The position numbers and the translations under genes are program-made. Positions 1-8,665 of a DNA stretch of 64,000 nucleotides are shown here, in pieces; position 1 is the stretch's first letter; every line of letters starts with the position of its first letter. The DNA comes from Pycnococcus provasolii (lineage: Eukaryota; Chlorophyta; Pseudoscourfieldiophyceae; Pseudoscourfieldiales): positions 372,001 to 436,000 of the forward strand of contig CP150553.1 of assembly GCA_049487715.1 (NCBI GenBank). Direction: 5' to 3'. A model generated the notes under the pieces. It ran no database searches, had not been told where the DNA came from, and worked only from the letters and a program-made list of their open reading frames with translations.

Positions 1-1
1 C

Positions 2-160
2 TTGCACCATGACATCACCGGCGCGAAGAGTGCTAACGTGCACAGCGTTTGGGTGCTGAACGGCATTCACGCAGACGACATTTCGCAGAAAGGTGCCGAG
101 GCAACCGTTGCCGCGGAGGGTGTCGCCTTGCCTGAGTTTACGTTGAGTGAGTTTCGGTAG
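2..160 (+). CDS. HAD-superfamily (subfamily IIA-like) hydrolase, C-terminal end only
   Basis: An open frame runs in from the left edge and stops with TAG at 158-160, giving the last 52 residues of a protein. It begins LHHDITGAKSANVHSVWVLN and continues GIHADDI. This matches the final motif of HAD-IIA phosphatases related to the TIGR01459/CECR5-like group, where a G-D-S-L-x-x-D-I-x-G-A segment positions Mg2+ and is followed by a G-I-H-A turn. Only the tail is visible, so substrate and localisation cannot be judged. It converges on the GPAT9 gene with only 26 bp between the two stop codons. The family call rests on this one motif. Confidence 0.6.
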   Translation: MHHDITGAKSANVHSVWVLNGIHADDISQKGAEATVAAEGVALPEFTLSEFR

Positions 161-186
161 GATGACAACACGTGTTATTACATTCT

Positions 187-1629
187 CTATTTCTTTTTTT
201 TCAACGACGATTTCATCAGCTCGGCAAATGCACGACGGCGCCTCTCGCGCGTCTCAGGCTTTGGCGCGATGTACTTGTACATGCCGTCCCAAGGAACGAC
301 TCTCAAACTCGCTCTCTCCGCAATCACCTTCTGTACGCGCGCGGCAAAGTCAATGGAGCTTTCGCCTGGCAGTTTCTCCATCGGTTCGAGGAACCACACA
401 TCTGCCACCACCGCCCAGCTCGTCATCAATTTGTACAGGTGCATCGTAAACGACTCGCGCTTGCTGTTCCAAAACGCATCCACGAATGTCTTATTATATT
501 TGATGGCGATGGGGCAAACGGGAACGTCAAGGTCGAATGCCGAGCGCTTGAACATGACGCAGTGCTCGTTGTTCACGCACGTTCCTTCCGGGAAAATCAG
601 GAGCGGGTTTGACCCATGCTCGTGCACATGATCTTGAATTCTCTTCGCCACCGCGGCGCGGTCGCTGGAATCGTTGCGATCGAATTTGATGCACCCGACA
701 GCATCGAGCACACGTGACTGCAACCAGCCCTCCCAACCACGGTTGTACTTTTGTGCAATGACTGCGAACGGGAATTTGCTCTCCAGAATCATGAAGTCAA
801 TCATTGACGTATGATTTGCAACGAACACTTTTGCCCCTCGGCTTGGTTGGGGACCGTGAAATTGCACGACGCCTGTCCACGACCAAACGAACACGTTGCA
901 CATGCAAACCAGGAGTCTTGACTCCACTTCTTTTCGCTTCGTGTTGTTTGTGATGACGACGTCTGCTATGCTCCACAAGATGAGACACAGCAACATTCCA
1001 AGGATAAGGCTGACTAGCCTTACGGGGAAAAGAAACACATACCTGACGACGAATCCGACGCACCAGAGCGGGAAGAGGTAAAAGTTCCAATTCCACGGTT
1101 CGTACGGCTGGCTTTCGAAGCAGCAGCTGAAGCTGTCGTCGACGGCAGATGCGACGCCGTCGCTTGACGCTTTGACGACTTGCTGCAGGAATGCATTTAG
1201 GATGGGTGCATGTGCTTCGATTGAGCCTTCCTGCCCACCGCCGATTGTTTCTGTTGTTGTCATCGTCATCGTGCGCGGTGTTGCTTGGAGGGATGGAGGG
1301 GTGGACGACGACGATAATTTCCTTCGGTGAGCGGTGAGCGAGTCCCCTCCTTCTTCCGCCATTTGCGCCTCGAGCGCCGAAACTGCGAGATTGCGCACGG
1401 ATCGCGACGTGAAGAGCGCAGTCGCCCCCAAAGAAGGCAGCCCAGATGCGCCGGCGGCATTCTTATGATTCTTACAACAGTTGTCGTGCTGCACCACCAC
1501 CTCCTCCTCCTCCTGCTCCTTCTCCTCCTCGCTCTCCGACGACGCATCCACTTCTGCTCCAGGTGCAGGAACTCGCTCCAGCACCCTCTTTGAAGGGAAA
1601 GAAGAACTTGCCAGGAAATCAGACGCCAT
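187..1629 (-). CDS. GPAT9: Glycerol-3-phosphate acyltransferase, GPAT9/GPAT3-4 type
   Basis: 480 residues from the first ATG; the open frame upstream has no ATG. An acidic, low-complexity N-terminal third is followed by hydrophobic segments at about 185-223 and then the acyltransferase core. The catalytic block is NHTSMIDF near 272-279 and the substrate block is FPEGTCVNN near 346-354. Downstream stretches such as CPIAIKYNK and FVDAFWNSKRESFTMHL are characteristic of plant GPAT9 and animal GPAT3/4. The family makes lysophosphatidic acid from glycerol-3-phosphate and acyl-CoA in the ER, the first step of membrane and storage lipid synthesis. It ends FAELMKSSLKKKK, a lysine-rich tail that could act in ER retention. 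A TGTAA signal (TTACA on + at 178-182) lies between this stop and the converging HAD stop. Confidence 0.9.
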   Translation of the reverse strand: MASDFLASSSFPSKRVLERVPAPGAEVDASSESEEEKEQEEEEVVVQHDNCCKNHKNAAGASGLPSLGATALFTSRSVRNLAVSALEAQMAEEGGDSLTAHRRKLSSSSTPPSLQATPRTMTMTTTETIGGGQEGSIEAHAPILNAFLQQVVKASSDGVASAVDDSFSCCFESQPYEPWNWNFYLFPLWCVGFVVRYVFLFPVRLVSLILGMLLCLILWSIADVVITNNTKRKEVESRLLVCMCNVFVWSWTGVVQFHGPQPSRGAKVFVANHTSMIDFMILESKFPFAVIAQKYNRGWEGWLQSRVLDAVGCIKFDRNDSSDRAAVAKRIQDHVHEHGSNPLLIFPEGTCVNNEHCVMFKRSAFDLDVPVCPIAIKYNKTFVDAFWNSKRESFTMHLYKLMTSWAVVADVWFLEPMEKLPGESSIDFAARVQKVIAERASLRVVPWDGMYKYIAPKPETRERRRRAFAELMKSSLKKKK

Positions 1630-1958
1630 GGATGGAAATTCGAAAAATATCGAAATAACAAGCAAGCGAAGGAAAGGGGGGGAAATCAGGAGTAACGCCC
1701 CCCCCCCCCGAACGAACTTTTCGAAAACCCTAATTGAAAATGGGAGGTTCCGACTTCCGAGGTTGTTTTCTTACTGTAAACCCCTAATTGAATTGAGAGC
1801 AAGGGCATATTAATCCGGATTAATATGCCCTTGTTGAGAGAGTGGAAAAACTAAAAAGTGAAATCTGTTGTTTTCCTTCTCCCCCACGAATTCAGTCGTT
1901 TTTTCGTTTTTTGGATTATTCCAAGACGATATTTTTTTTAATAAAATAAAGTAGTTCT
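1630..1958. promoter_or_regulatory. Divergent promoter between GPAT9 and the mitochondrial carrier, with a perfect palindrome
   Basis: This 329-bp gap separates two divergent ATGs. It contains a plant-type telobox (AAACCCTAA, about 1724), a C-run at 1698-1710 and a perfect 34-bp palindrome at 1800-1833. The carrier-proximal 100 bp are AT-rich (TTTTTTTAATAAAATAAA just before the ATG). Confidence 0.5.
1800..1833. repeat. Perfect 34-bp palindrome
   Basis: Arms 1800-1816 and 1817-1833 (17 bp each, no spacer) are exact reverse complements, centred on TCCGGA. One arm reads CAAGGGCATATTAATCC. The AGGGCATATTAATCCG core recurs at 14826-14841 just upstream of the RCC1-like gene. Confidence 0.9.
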
Positions 1959-2855
1959 ATGGAGTCGCCCGATGGTGCTGCTGGTGCTCCGTGGTACATG
2001 CCTCACGTGCACGCCGTGTGGCCTGGCGCACTCTCAGGCCTCGTCTCCAAAGTTGTCACGCACCCCATCGATACCGTCAAGGCGAACCTACAAGTCGCGG
2101 GCGCGCTTAAAAGAAGCACAGCTCCATCGTCATCGGCTCCATCATCCTCTGTGGTAACATCAGCGTGGCGGATGAACTTCGGCGCGTCCCTCCGCGGCAT
2201 CTCAGCAGTCGTCCTCGGCACCGCGCCTTGCTCGGCGGCGTACTACATGTCATACGAACACGGTAAGCAGATGTTCGGAAGTCACGCGTTCGGCGGCATG
2301 TTAACTGGAGTGTACGCGCAGGTGCTTGCGGGTGTGGTGTTCACACCCGTCGATGTGCTGAAAGAACGTATGCAGGTCTCGTTCGCGACGAGCGGAAAGC
2401 ATACGACGCTATGGAATGTCGCACGCACTGCTCTCGCGGATGGAGGTCTGATGCGAGGATACTGGATGAACAACCTCACTTGGATTCCGTGGAATGCCAT
2501 TCACATCGCCCTGTACGAGGAGGGGAAGCGCAAGTACCGTTCGCGTGTTGCCGTTAACCCGGACGACGACGTGCCAGTGACTGCGTGCGCAACGCTCGCC
2601 CTGGTATCGGGCAGTACCGCAGCTTTCGTCACAACGCCGCTTGACGTCGTGAAAACGCGACTACAAACGCTGACGGTGAGCGACGCTCCGTCCGTAACGG
2701 CCATCGCGCAGAGGTTGCTGGCGCGCGAAGGAGCTCAGGCGCTATTCGCGGGTAGCATAGCAAGAGTTTTGTCGATTGGTCCAGGTACCGCACTGTCGTG
2801 GATGCTATACGAAACATTCGCGGGAATTGCACGCGACGCCACCGCAGCGAAGTAG
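1959..2855 (+). CDS. Mitochondrial carrier family (SLC25-type) transporter
   Basis: 298 residues, the usual carrier length. Three repeats carry the signature P-x-[DE]-x-[VL]-K: HPIDTVKANLQ near 36, TPVDVLKERMQ near 129 and TPLDVVKTRLQ near 226. Each follows a hydrophobic odd-numbered helix and precedes a matrix loop. The family exchanges metabolites, nucleotides or cofactors across the inner mitochondrial membrane. WIPWNAIHIALYEEGKR in repeat 2 resembles carriers of the mitoferrin/S-adenosylmethionine branch, but contact residues are not decisive and I leave the substrate open. It ends AKD-like with DATAAK and converges on the i-AAA protease gene 105 bp away; TGTAA sits at 2887-2891. Confidence 0.85.
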   Translation: MESPDGAAGAPWYMPHVHAVWPGALSGLVSKVVTHPIDTVKANLQVAGALKRSTAPSSSAPSSSVVTSAWRMNFGASLRGISAVVLGTAPCSAAYYMSYEHGKQMFGSHAFGGMLTGVYAQVLAGVVFTPVDVLKERMQVSFATSGKHTTLWNVARTALADGGLMRGYWMNNLTWIPWNAIHIALYEEGKRKYRSRVAVNPDDDVPVTACATLALVSGSTAAFVTTPLDVVKTRLQTLTVSDAPSVTAIAQRLLAREGAQALFAGSIARVLSIGPGTALSWMLYETFAGIARDATAAK

Positions 2856-2960
2856 ACCCAGATTGACTTCCCTTAAATTATTTTCATGTAAACAGAAAGA
2901 GTGTCCAAAGCTTTGAGTTACGATTTTCAGTGTTTTTTTTTAATTTTCATTTTTTGCTCA

Positions 2961-5156
2961 CTACGTGCACAATTCCTTGATCTGCGTGCCGGAGAGCGTT
3001 TCCCTGTCAATGAGTGCCTGAGCGACGCGATTCAGATCTTTATCGTGCGTCTTCAGAAGCTTGCGTACGCGCTCGTATGAGCTCGAAAGCAGTGAGGCCA
3101 CCTCGCGCTCGATCACCACCTTGGACTCGCTGCTCAGAGACTCGTAGCCATTCTCCATACCATCACTGGAGCTTAGACCCCATGCTGGTGTGGCAAGCGT
3201 GGCTCCTCCAGCTGTCGTGCGGCTCTCGGAGAAGCCGAAGCGCAACACCATGTTGCGCGCAATGCGCGTCGCCTGCTGCAGGTCATGGCTCGCGCCGGTC
3301 GTGATCTCGTCCGCGCCAAAAATCAGCTCCTCAGCCACGCGACCTCCCATGCACACGTCAAGGCGTGCAAGAAGCTGGCGCTTGCTCTCACTCGTCGAGT
3401 CGTGCTTATCATCCGGAAGCTGCATCGTCAGTCCAAGACTCCTGCCACGAGGCACGATCGTTGCCTTGTGCAAAGGCATTGCGCCTTCCGTGTACAGAGC
3501 GACGAGGGCATGGCCCGTCTCGTGGTACGCCGTCAGCTTGCGGCTCTTGTCGCTCACGCTGAGCGTCTTTCGCTCCGATCCCATGAGAATTTTGTCTTTC
3601 GCGTACTCGAGGTCCTCGAGCGTCACCGCCTTTCTGTCCTTGGTGGCAGCGTAGATCGCGGCGATGTTCACCAGGTTGCTGAGCTCGGCTCCGCTGAACC
3701 CGGGCGTGCCGCGCGCGAGCACGTTCAGGTCAACATCCTTGTCGAGCACCACCTGTGCGCCGTACAGCTCAAGAATCTGCTGTCGTCCTTTCACGTCTGG
3801 ATTAGGAACCACCACGTGGCGGTCGAAACGACCTGGCCTCACGAGCGCCTTATCAAGGCTCTCCGGGAAGTTGGTCGCCGCGATGACAATGATTCCCTCA
3901 GACGGGTTGAAGCCGTCCAGCTCCACGAGCAGTTGGTTGAGAGTCATCTTCATGTACTGCTGATCCTTTGGATTGCGGCTGCCGCCGATCGCGTCAATCT
4001 CGTCGATAAATATGATGCACGGCGTGTTGCGCCTCTTCGCCGCCTGGAACAGGTCGCGCACGCGACGCGCGCCGACGCCGACGAACATCTCCTCGAACTC
4101 CGAACCAGAGCAGTAGAAAAATGGGACACCCGCCTCGCCCGCCACAGCCTTCGCGAGCAGAGTCTTGCCCGTGCCCGGCGGCCCGACGAGGAGAACGCCC
4201 TTCGGCAGCTTGCCACCCAATCTCGTGAACTTGGCTGGCGCCTTGAGAAACTCGACAACCTCGACGAGCTCAGACTTCGCCTCGTCGCATCCCTTGACGT
4301 CCTTAAAGCGCGTCTCAGGCTCGATGGCGGGTGCGACGTCGCGACTCCCCATAAGCGCGCGCGCTAGGCCAGCGCCACCGCCGGGAGGTCCCCCCCCTCC
4401 TCCTCCCCCTCCTCCGGATATCGGCCCGCTTCCCGTGCGATCCTCTAGAAGTGCGCCGCCGGCGGACAAGAAGAGGAACGTCGCAGCGACCATGCGAACC
4501 GTACGCCAAAGCTGCGTGCGGAACCCGGGTTCCGCCTGCACGGTAACGAGCGGGTTTTCGGGACTTCCGAGCGGGCCCCCAACCCCTGCGGCGGCCGCAG
4601 AGCCGAGTCCTCCCGCCGCCGCGGCTGTGTGCGCCGCGGGTCCATACTGCGGCGCCGCTGCCCAGCTCGGCGGCGGCGGCGGCGGCGGCGCGGCGGCAGC
4701 CTGTGCCATGCCTGCGGACGTTGCGGTCGCCGCTTGCCTGTACGCCGTATTCCCGGTCGCCGCCATGGCGCCTCTGCTGAGCGTCGCCGCGAGCGCGCTT
4801 TCGTCAAGTCGGTCGAGTCTGACGAGCGCCTTGACGTACTCCGCGGTAGCGTGCGGCGTCGCTTCGACCGCCCCGCTTTCGAAGAGTTCTATTGCGCCTT
4901 CTGCGTCCCCTCTTCGGTTCAAAGCGCGCAGGCGTGTGAGTCCTCCTCCACGCGCTGATGCGTCCCCAGAAGACCCTGGGGCATACGAACCATAGGTACT
5001 ATAGAACCGGCGACCAGAAGGGAGAGAAGGACGGGCAGAAGCACCCAGATGAGCAGCACGAAGAGCCCCAAGGGAAGAGTGTCGAATCGTAGTAAAAGCA
5101 GCGACACGATTAAGCACGATGAGCGCGTAGTCGAAAGGAACATGAACGTGCGCCAT
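2961..5156 (-). CDS. i-AAA type mitochondrial metalloprotease (FTSH4/YME1-like)
   Basis: 731 residues. The N-terminus is basic and hydroxylated, as in a mitochondrial presequence (to about residue 55). A Pro/Ala/Gly-rich linker follows, then one hydrophobic segment near 221-237. The AAA module has Walker A GPPGTGKT at 325-332, Walker B IIFIDEID at 381-388 and an arginine-finger region [11 protein letters not shown] near 437. The zinc site is HETGH at 545-549, with a downstream acidic ligand expected in [13 protein letters not shown]. The family forms hexamers that extract and degrade inner-membrane proteins; a single membrane segment favours the intermembrane-space-facing i-AAA type. The long A/P/G-rich insert between presequence and membrane helix is unusual. 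A plastid location is a less likely alternative. Confidence 0.88.
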   Translation of the reverse strand: MAHVHVPFDYALIVLNRVAAFTTIRHSSLGALRAAHLGASARPSLPSGRRFYSTYGSYAPGSSGDASARGGGLTRLRALNRRGDAEGAIELFESGAVEATPHATAEYVKALVRLDRLDESALAATLSRGAMAATGNTAYRQAATATSAGMAQAAAAPPPPPPPSWAAAPQYGPAAHTAAAAGGLGSAAAAGVGGPLGSPENPLVTVQAEPGFRTQLWRTVRMVAATFLFLSAGGALLEDRTGSGPISGGGGGGGGGPPGGGAGLARALMGSRDVAPAIEPETRFKDVKGCDEAKSELVEVVEFLKAPAKFTRLGGKLPKGVLLVGPPGTGKTLLAKAVAGEAGVPFFYCSGSEFEEMFVGVGARRVRDLFQAAKRRNTPCIIFIDEIDAIGGSRNPKDQQYMKMTLNQLLVELDGFNPSEGIIVIAATNFPESLDKALVRPGRFDRHVVVPNPDVKGRQQILELYGAQVVLDKDVDLNVLARGTPGFSGAELSNLVNIAAIYAATKDRKAVTLEDLEYAKDKILMGSERKTLSVSDKSRKLTAYHETGHALVALYTEGAMPLHKATIVPRGRSLGLTMQLPDDKHDSTSESKRQLLARLDVCMGGRVAEELIFGADEITTGASHDLQQATRIARNMVLRFGFSESRTTAGGATLATPAWGLSSSDGMENGYESLSSESKVVIEREVASLLSSSYERVRKLLKTHDKDLNRVAQALIDRETLSGTQIKELCT

Positions 5157-5588
5157 GATGCGTTGGTTTGGGAATGGAACGGGACGGGACGGAACGGGGC
5201 CGTTCCCCCCCCCCCGCGGAGTGTTTCTTCTGGGGGAAGGAAGGGTTTCGCCCCTGGTTCCTTCCGCCTCTGGAGATCTCCGCCACAGAAATCAAGAACC
5301 TAATAAGGTCTAAGGACGAAACCTTTCCCTCTGTTTAGGGTTTGGGGGTTTGGGGGTTTAGTTTGGGGGTTTAGGTTTGGTTTGGGGGTTTGGGGGTTTG
5401 GGTTTAGTTTCATGGTTTTTGGTTTGGGGGTTTTGGTTTAGGGGTTTGGGGGTTTAGGGAGTTTAGGGGTTTGGGGGTTTAGGGTTTGGGGGTTTCTTGT
5501 TTGGTTTAGGGGTTCGTTTTCGGTGGTTTTTTGAATCGGAATCCGGATTCTTGTTTCGTAGTTGGTTGACCGTTTTTGGTACTTACGC
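5157..5588. promoter_or_regulatory. Divergent intergenic region with G-rich TTTAGGG/TTTGGGGG array
   Basis: This gap separates the i-AAA protease and the following unknown gene. Positions 5330-5515 consist almost entirely of GGGTTT, TTTGGGGG and GTTTAGGG variants on the + strand, with more than fifteen G-runs of three to five bases. It resembles a degenerate telomere-like tract and could form G-quadruplexes. A short C-run and the sequence GGAACGGGACGGGACGGAAC occur near 5177. Confidence 0.6.
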
Positions 5589-6332
5589 ATGGCAGTCATG
5601 ATGGGACCCGCAGCAGCACAAGCCTCCTCTCCAAGCCTATTAATAAGTAAAAGAATAATAATGAAGAAGTCGCAGTACGAGCTTGATCGCGATGCACGTG
5701 TTGCGCGTAACCTCGCAATTATGGCTTTATTGAAGATTACACCTCAGGATATTCGGGCGGCGTGTGCATGTGCCAATGTGAATGTGCTACCCTTAATGGG
5801 TGATGAAGCAGGTGGTGACAGCGTGGTGACAGCGGGCCCTACTGCACCTAAGAAAGTGCAGAATAAGCGCAAACGTGCGCGTGTTGACGACGTTGAGAAT
5901 GATGCGGCGCCAACCATCGAAATCCGAAAGTCGAGGAGGTTGCAAGAGCTAGCGGCTGAACTGCGCGGCTTGGACGACGACGACGGACACGTCAAGTCCA
6001 AGCCGAGCAGTAGCGGCGCAGAAGAGCTCTCACTCGAGCACGAAGCTGCAAAGGAAGCACACGAACGAAGACATGCCGGGTCGCAGAAGCGCGCCATGGT
6101 CTACGGCACGGCGTCGTATAAGCACACGCTCATGCGCGTCAAAACCATGTCTGAGAACGCACTCAAAAACAGAGTGAAAGCGATTGAACGCAGCAAGGGG
6201 AAGCACGCCGTCGTGAAGATGCGCCTGTTTGCACAGGTGCTCTTTCTCGAAGGTTACGAGGAACTGAGCGAGGAGGCTGTCGCCGCGTTGGCACGGCTTG
6301 TCGAGCTGCTTGGAGAGGAGCAGCAAGAGTGA
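5589..6332 (+). CDS. Unknown nuclear-type protein with a Y-E-x-x-R-x-x-R-x-x-R-N motif
   Basis: 247 residues from ATG 5589; ATG 5661 is an equally good start, as the conserved-looking part begins there. The segment KKSQYELDRDARVARNLAIM resembles the short N-terminal motif (S-x-Y-E-x-x-R-x-x-x-I-x-x-N) seen in several plant chromatin-associated proteins, and is followed by basic IRKSRRLQELAAEL. A KRKRAR stretch suggests a nuclear signal. The middle is acidic and Ser-rich, and the C-terminus (ALKNRVKAIERSKGKHAVVK onward) is helical. I do not recognise the family and assign no function. It converges on the small EF-hand gene, with TGTAA at 6375-6379. Confidence 0.6.
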   Translation: MAVMMGPAAAQASSPSLLISKRIIMKKSQYELDRDARVARNLAIMALLKITPQDIRAACACANVNVLPLMGDEAGGDSVVTAGPTAPKKVQNKRKRARVDDVENDAAPTIEIRKSRRLQELAAELRGLDDDDGHVKSKPSSSGAEELSLEHEAAKEAHERRHAGSQKRAMVYGTASYKHTLMRVKTMSENALKNRVKAIERSKGKHAVVKMRLFAQVLFLEGYEELSEEAVAALARLVELLGEEQQE

Positions 6333-6548
6333 GAACATAACCTTCGGTTGGGTCACGAATAACACCAACCAAGCTGTAATAAAAAAATCACCTAATTTTT
6401 CGTGCGTTGTGTGAATATCACCGAAATACATTACACGACGACGTGGTGCCGCACGTCGGGACGGGCGACGAGCACGCAACTTATTATAGCGCTCTGGCTG
6501 TGGACCACAACAGGTGTGCTTCGTTACACGTATAGATGTTTTAGGACT

Positions 6549-7154
6549 TTAGCTCATGCCGTAGTAGTCTTTAATACTCCGGCCCTCGTTCTCCGTCACC
6601 TCGGTGTGCTGGTGGCCGATGTAGGTGGGTGCGCCCACCACGCCGATGGGAGTGCGCACTTGCTTCGAGTACCAGCCGTACTCCGAGTTGCCAGTTAGAG
6701 GCTTGTCGTAGCACTGCATGAGGTCTTTGTCGATGCGTCGGTGTCGCGTGCGGTCGTCGGACATGTGCCTGAACGAGGTGTAGTTCGTCAAGCTTGCCGG
6801 GTTGTTGCACAGAGCGCGCAGGTTCTCCACCGCGGTGAAAAACTCCTCCCTTCCAATAAGCCCGCTCGTGTCCGTGTTGAACGTCTTCGTGAACGCCGCC
6901 GCCTCGCTCTTTTCGAGTTCGCGGCCACCAAGCACGCGTCGCGCGATGCTCACGAGGTCTGCGCGCAGGACAACTTCCGCGGGGTTTTCAACACGCAGTT
7001 CTTCGCAGAGGTTCGGGTTGCCCGCGAGTGCGTATTCGTTGAATGCTTCGTCCCACTTGGCGTTTGGCACACCTTCGAGCGTTTGAACGACGACTGTCAT
7101 ATTGTTCTCAAACTGGTTTCCCGAGCCGAGCGCTGTCAGGCCGAAGAACGACAT
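6549..7154 (-). CDS. Small protein with one degenerate EF-hand, possibly ciliary
   Basis: 201 residues, starting MSFFGLTALGSGNQFENNM. One EF-hand-like loop, FNTDTSGLIGREEF near 90-103, lacks the first Asp but keeps D, S, G, I and the final E. The C-terminal third is rich in Tyr, Gly, Thr and Pro (SEYGWYSKQVRTPIGVVG, then IKDYYGMS), a composition common in microtubule inner proteins of cilia. The ciliary idea is inference, supported only by composition and by CFAP52 elsewhere in the window. It is divergent from the phosphatase gene. A TGTAA signal (TTACA at 6524-6528) lies just past its stop. Confidence 0.6.
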   Translation of the reverse strand: MSFFGLTALGSGNQFENNMTVVVQTLEGVPNAKWDEAFNEYALAGNPNLCEELRVENPAEVVLRADLVSIARRVLGGRELEKSEAAAFTKTFNTDTSGLIGREEFFTAVENLRALCNNPASLTNYTSFRHMSDDRTRHRRIDKDLMQCYDKPLTGNSEYGWYSKQVRTPIGVVGAPTYIGHQHTEVTENEGRSIKDYYGMS

Positions 7155-7594
7155 ACTTGCTTACTTCGTGTAAATACCTTAAAACTTTAAAGGTAAAGCT
7201 CGCTTGATACTCTTAAGACGAACGGGACCGAAAGCACGAAGAAGTGCCGTGGAAGAGAGGTCGAAGACGAAGACGAAGACGCGGAGTTAAAAGGGGAAAG
7301 AGACACTCGTGAAGAAATAGCGAAGAAATAGCGAAGAAATAGCGTGTTGAACGAACCAGGCAGGGCAACTCCGACTCGGCTGGCAGGGAAGGAAGGAAGC
7401 AGCGACTTGGTTGGACCAGTTCAACGGTTCCTTTCAATAGACAATAGTTTAGGTCAACTTTAGGGTACTTTAGGCCTTAGGGTTAGGGCTACCAACCCTA
7501 ACCCGTTGGTACTGTACGGACCGAAGAACGAACGGGCCAGTCCAGTGAAGGCCCTTTCGTGAGGTGAGTGAGGGCCAGCGACCTGCCAGCACTG
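7155..7594. promoter_or_regulatory. Divergent promoter with inverted telomere-like pair
   Basis: This gap lies between the small EF-hand gene and the phosphatase gene. GGGTTAGGG at 7480-7488 and CCCTAACCC at 7496-7504 form a perfect 9-bp inverted repeat with a 7-base spacer, about 90 bp before the phosphatase ATG. Tandem GAAGAAATAGC units (three, 7314-7343) and GAAGAC units (7261-7280) lie on the EF-hand side. Confidence 0.6.
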
Positions 7595-8605
7595 ATGGGC
7601 GACAACGATGAGCGGTGGAGTGATGCGGACGCTGACGCGCACTTGGCGGAGGTCATGGAGGGCGTATTTCTCGGCGACCGACACGCCGCGGCCGCGCGGG
7701 CCGCGCTGCGCAGCCGCGGCATCACGGCCATCATCAACGCGGCCGCGCCGCGCGATCCGCCGGACGGCGACAGCTCCGTACCGTGTCACTTCGAGGCGAG
7801 TGGCGAGGGCGTATCCTACTTGCAAGTGGCCGTGCGGGACGTCGCGGACGCGCCAATTGAAGCGCACTTCGACGCGTGCCACGCATTCATCAACTCCGCG
7901 CTCGAGAGAGGTGACGCCGTGCTCGTGCACTGCGAGGCGGGCCGCTCGCGCTCCGCCACCATAGTGTTAAGCTACGTGATGCGCACGAAGGCGAAGTCTC
8001 TGTCGGAGGCACTAAACTGCGTCAAGCTCAGGCGCAACGTCTTCCCGAACGCCGGCTTCGTCCGCAAGTTGCACGCGTTCGCGGAGCATCACGGCCTGCC
8101 GCGGGACGACACCGCGGGGCTGGAGACGGCGGGGGCGAGTGAAATGGCGCCGGAGGAAGCGGCGGAGGCGAACTTCAAGCGCGCACTGTGGCGCATGCAG
8201 CAAGGGGCGTGGTTCACGTCGCGCGAGCGCGAGTCGGAGGCGCTACTAGGGAGCGGGTACGCGCCAAGCCTCACGGCGACTATGGGCATCATATGCTCCC
8301 TCGAAGGCAACGCGGAGGTGCTTCACTTGGCAGGCGAGCTGCTAGAGCCGTTGTTCGCTGCTGCGGCGGCGGCGGCGGCGGCCGGCGACACCGACGGGCT
8401 CGCAGAGACGCTCAAGGCGCACCTGTTGCAGGACAAGGATGTGGAGGAGTTCCCGAAGTTCGACGACTTGCTCCTGGACCTGCCCATGGCACCCCAGATC
8501 CTCGCGGGCTTCCTTGCTCCCGCGTTCGAGGTCGGCGCGCTCGGCGGCGCGTTCCGCGCCTATTTGGCCGGCGCGTACCCCGAAGTCGCCGCGAACATCA
8601 CATGA
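7595..8605 (+). CDS. Dual-specificity phosphatase with an MA3-like C-terminal region
   Basis: 336 residues from the first ATG. Residues about 15-150 form a compact dual-specificity phosphatase domain: general acid in RDVADAP near 82, then the catalytic P-loop HCEAGRSRSA with Cys113 and Arg119. Such enzymes dephosphorylate Ser/Thr/Tyr or non-protein substrates. The C-terminal ~180 residues are helical and include FDDLLLDLPMAPQILAGFLA, which follows the pattern of the MA3 domain of PDCD4/eIF4G proteins (acidic, L-D-x-P-x-A, then a hydrophobic helix). An alanine run (about 256-264) interrupts the region. The catalytic assignment is secure from the motif; the MA3-like reading is weaker. It converges on the FKBP gene 60 bp away; TGTAA lies at 8621-8625. 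Confidence 0.85.
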   Translation: MGDNDERWSDADADAHLAEVMEGVFLGDRHAAAARAALRSRGITAIINAAAPRDPPDGDSSVPCHFEASGEGVSYLQVAVRDVADAPIEAHFDACHAFINSALERGDAVLVHCEAGRSRSATIVLSYVMRTKAKSLSEALNCVKLRRNVFPNAGFVRKLHAFAEHHGLPRDDTAGLETAGASEMAPEEAAEANFKRALWRMQQGAWFTSRERESEALLGSGYAPSLTATMGIICSLEGNAEVLHLAGELLEPLFAAAAAAAAAGDTDGLAETLKAHLLQDKDVEEFPKFDDLLLDLPMAPQILAGFLAPAFEVGALGGAFRAYLAGAYPEVAANIT

Positions 8606-8665
8606 CCAAGACCTGACCTGTGTAAGTTATGTATACGTAGGAACATGAACCTTGGGATTCCAACT

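Noticed and set aside
3285-4367. 360-codon + frame over the i-AAA protease
   Set aside because: Shadow of a gene with complete AAA and HExxH motifs.
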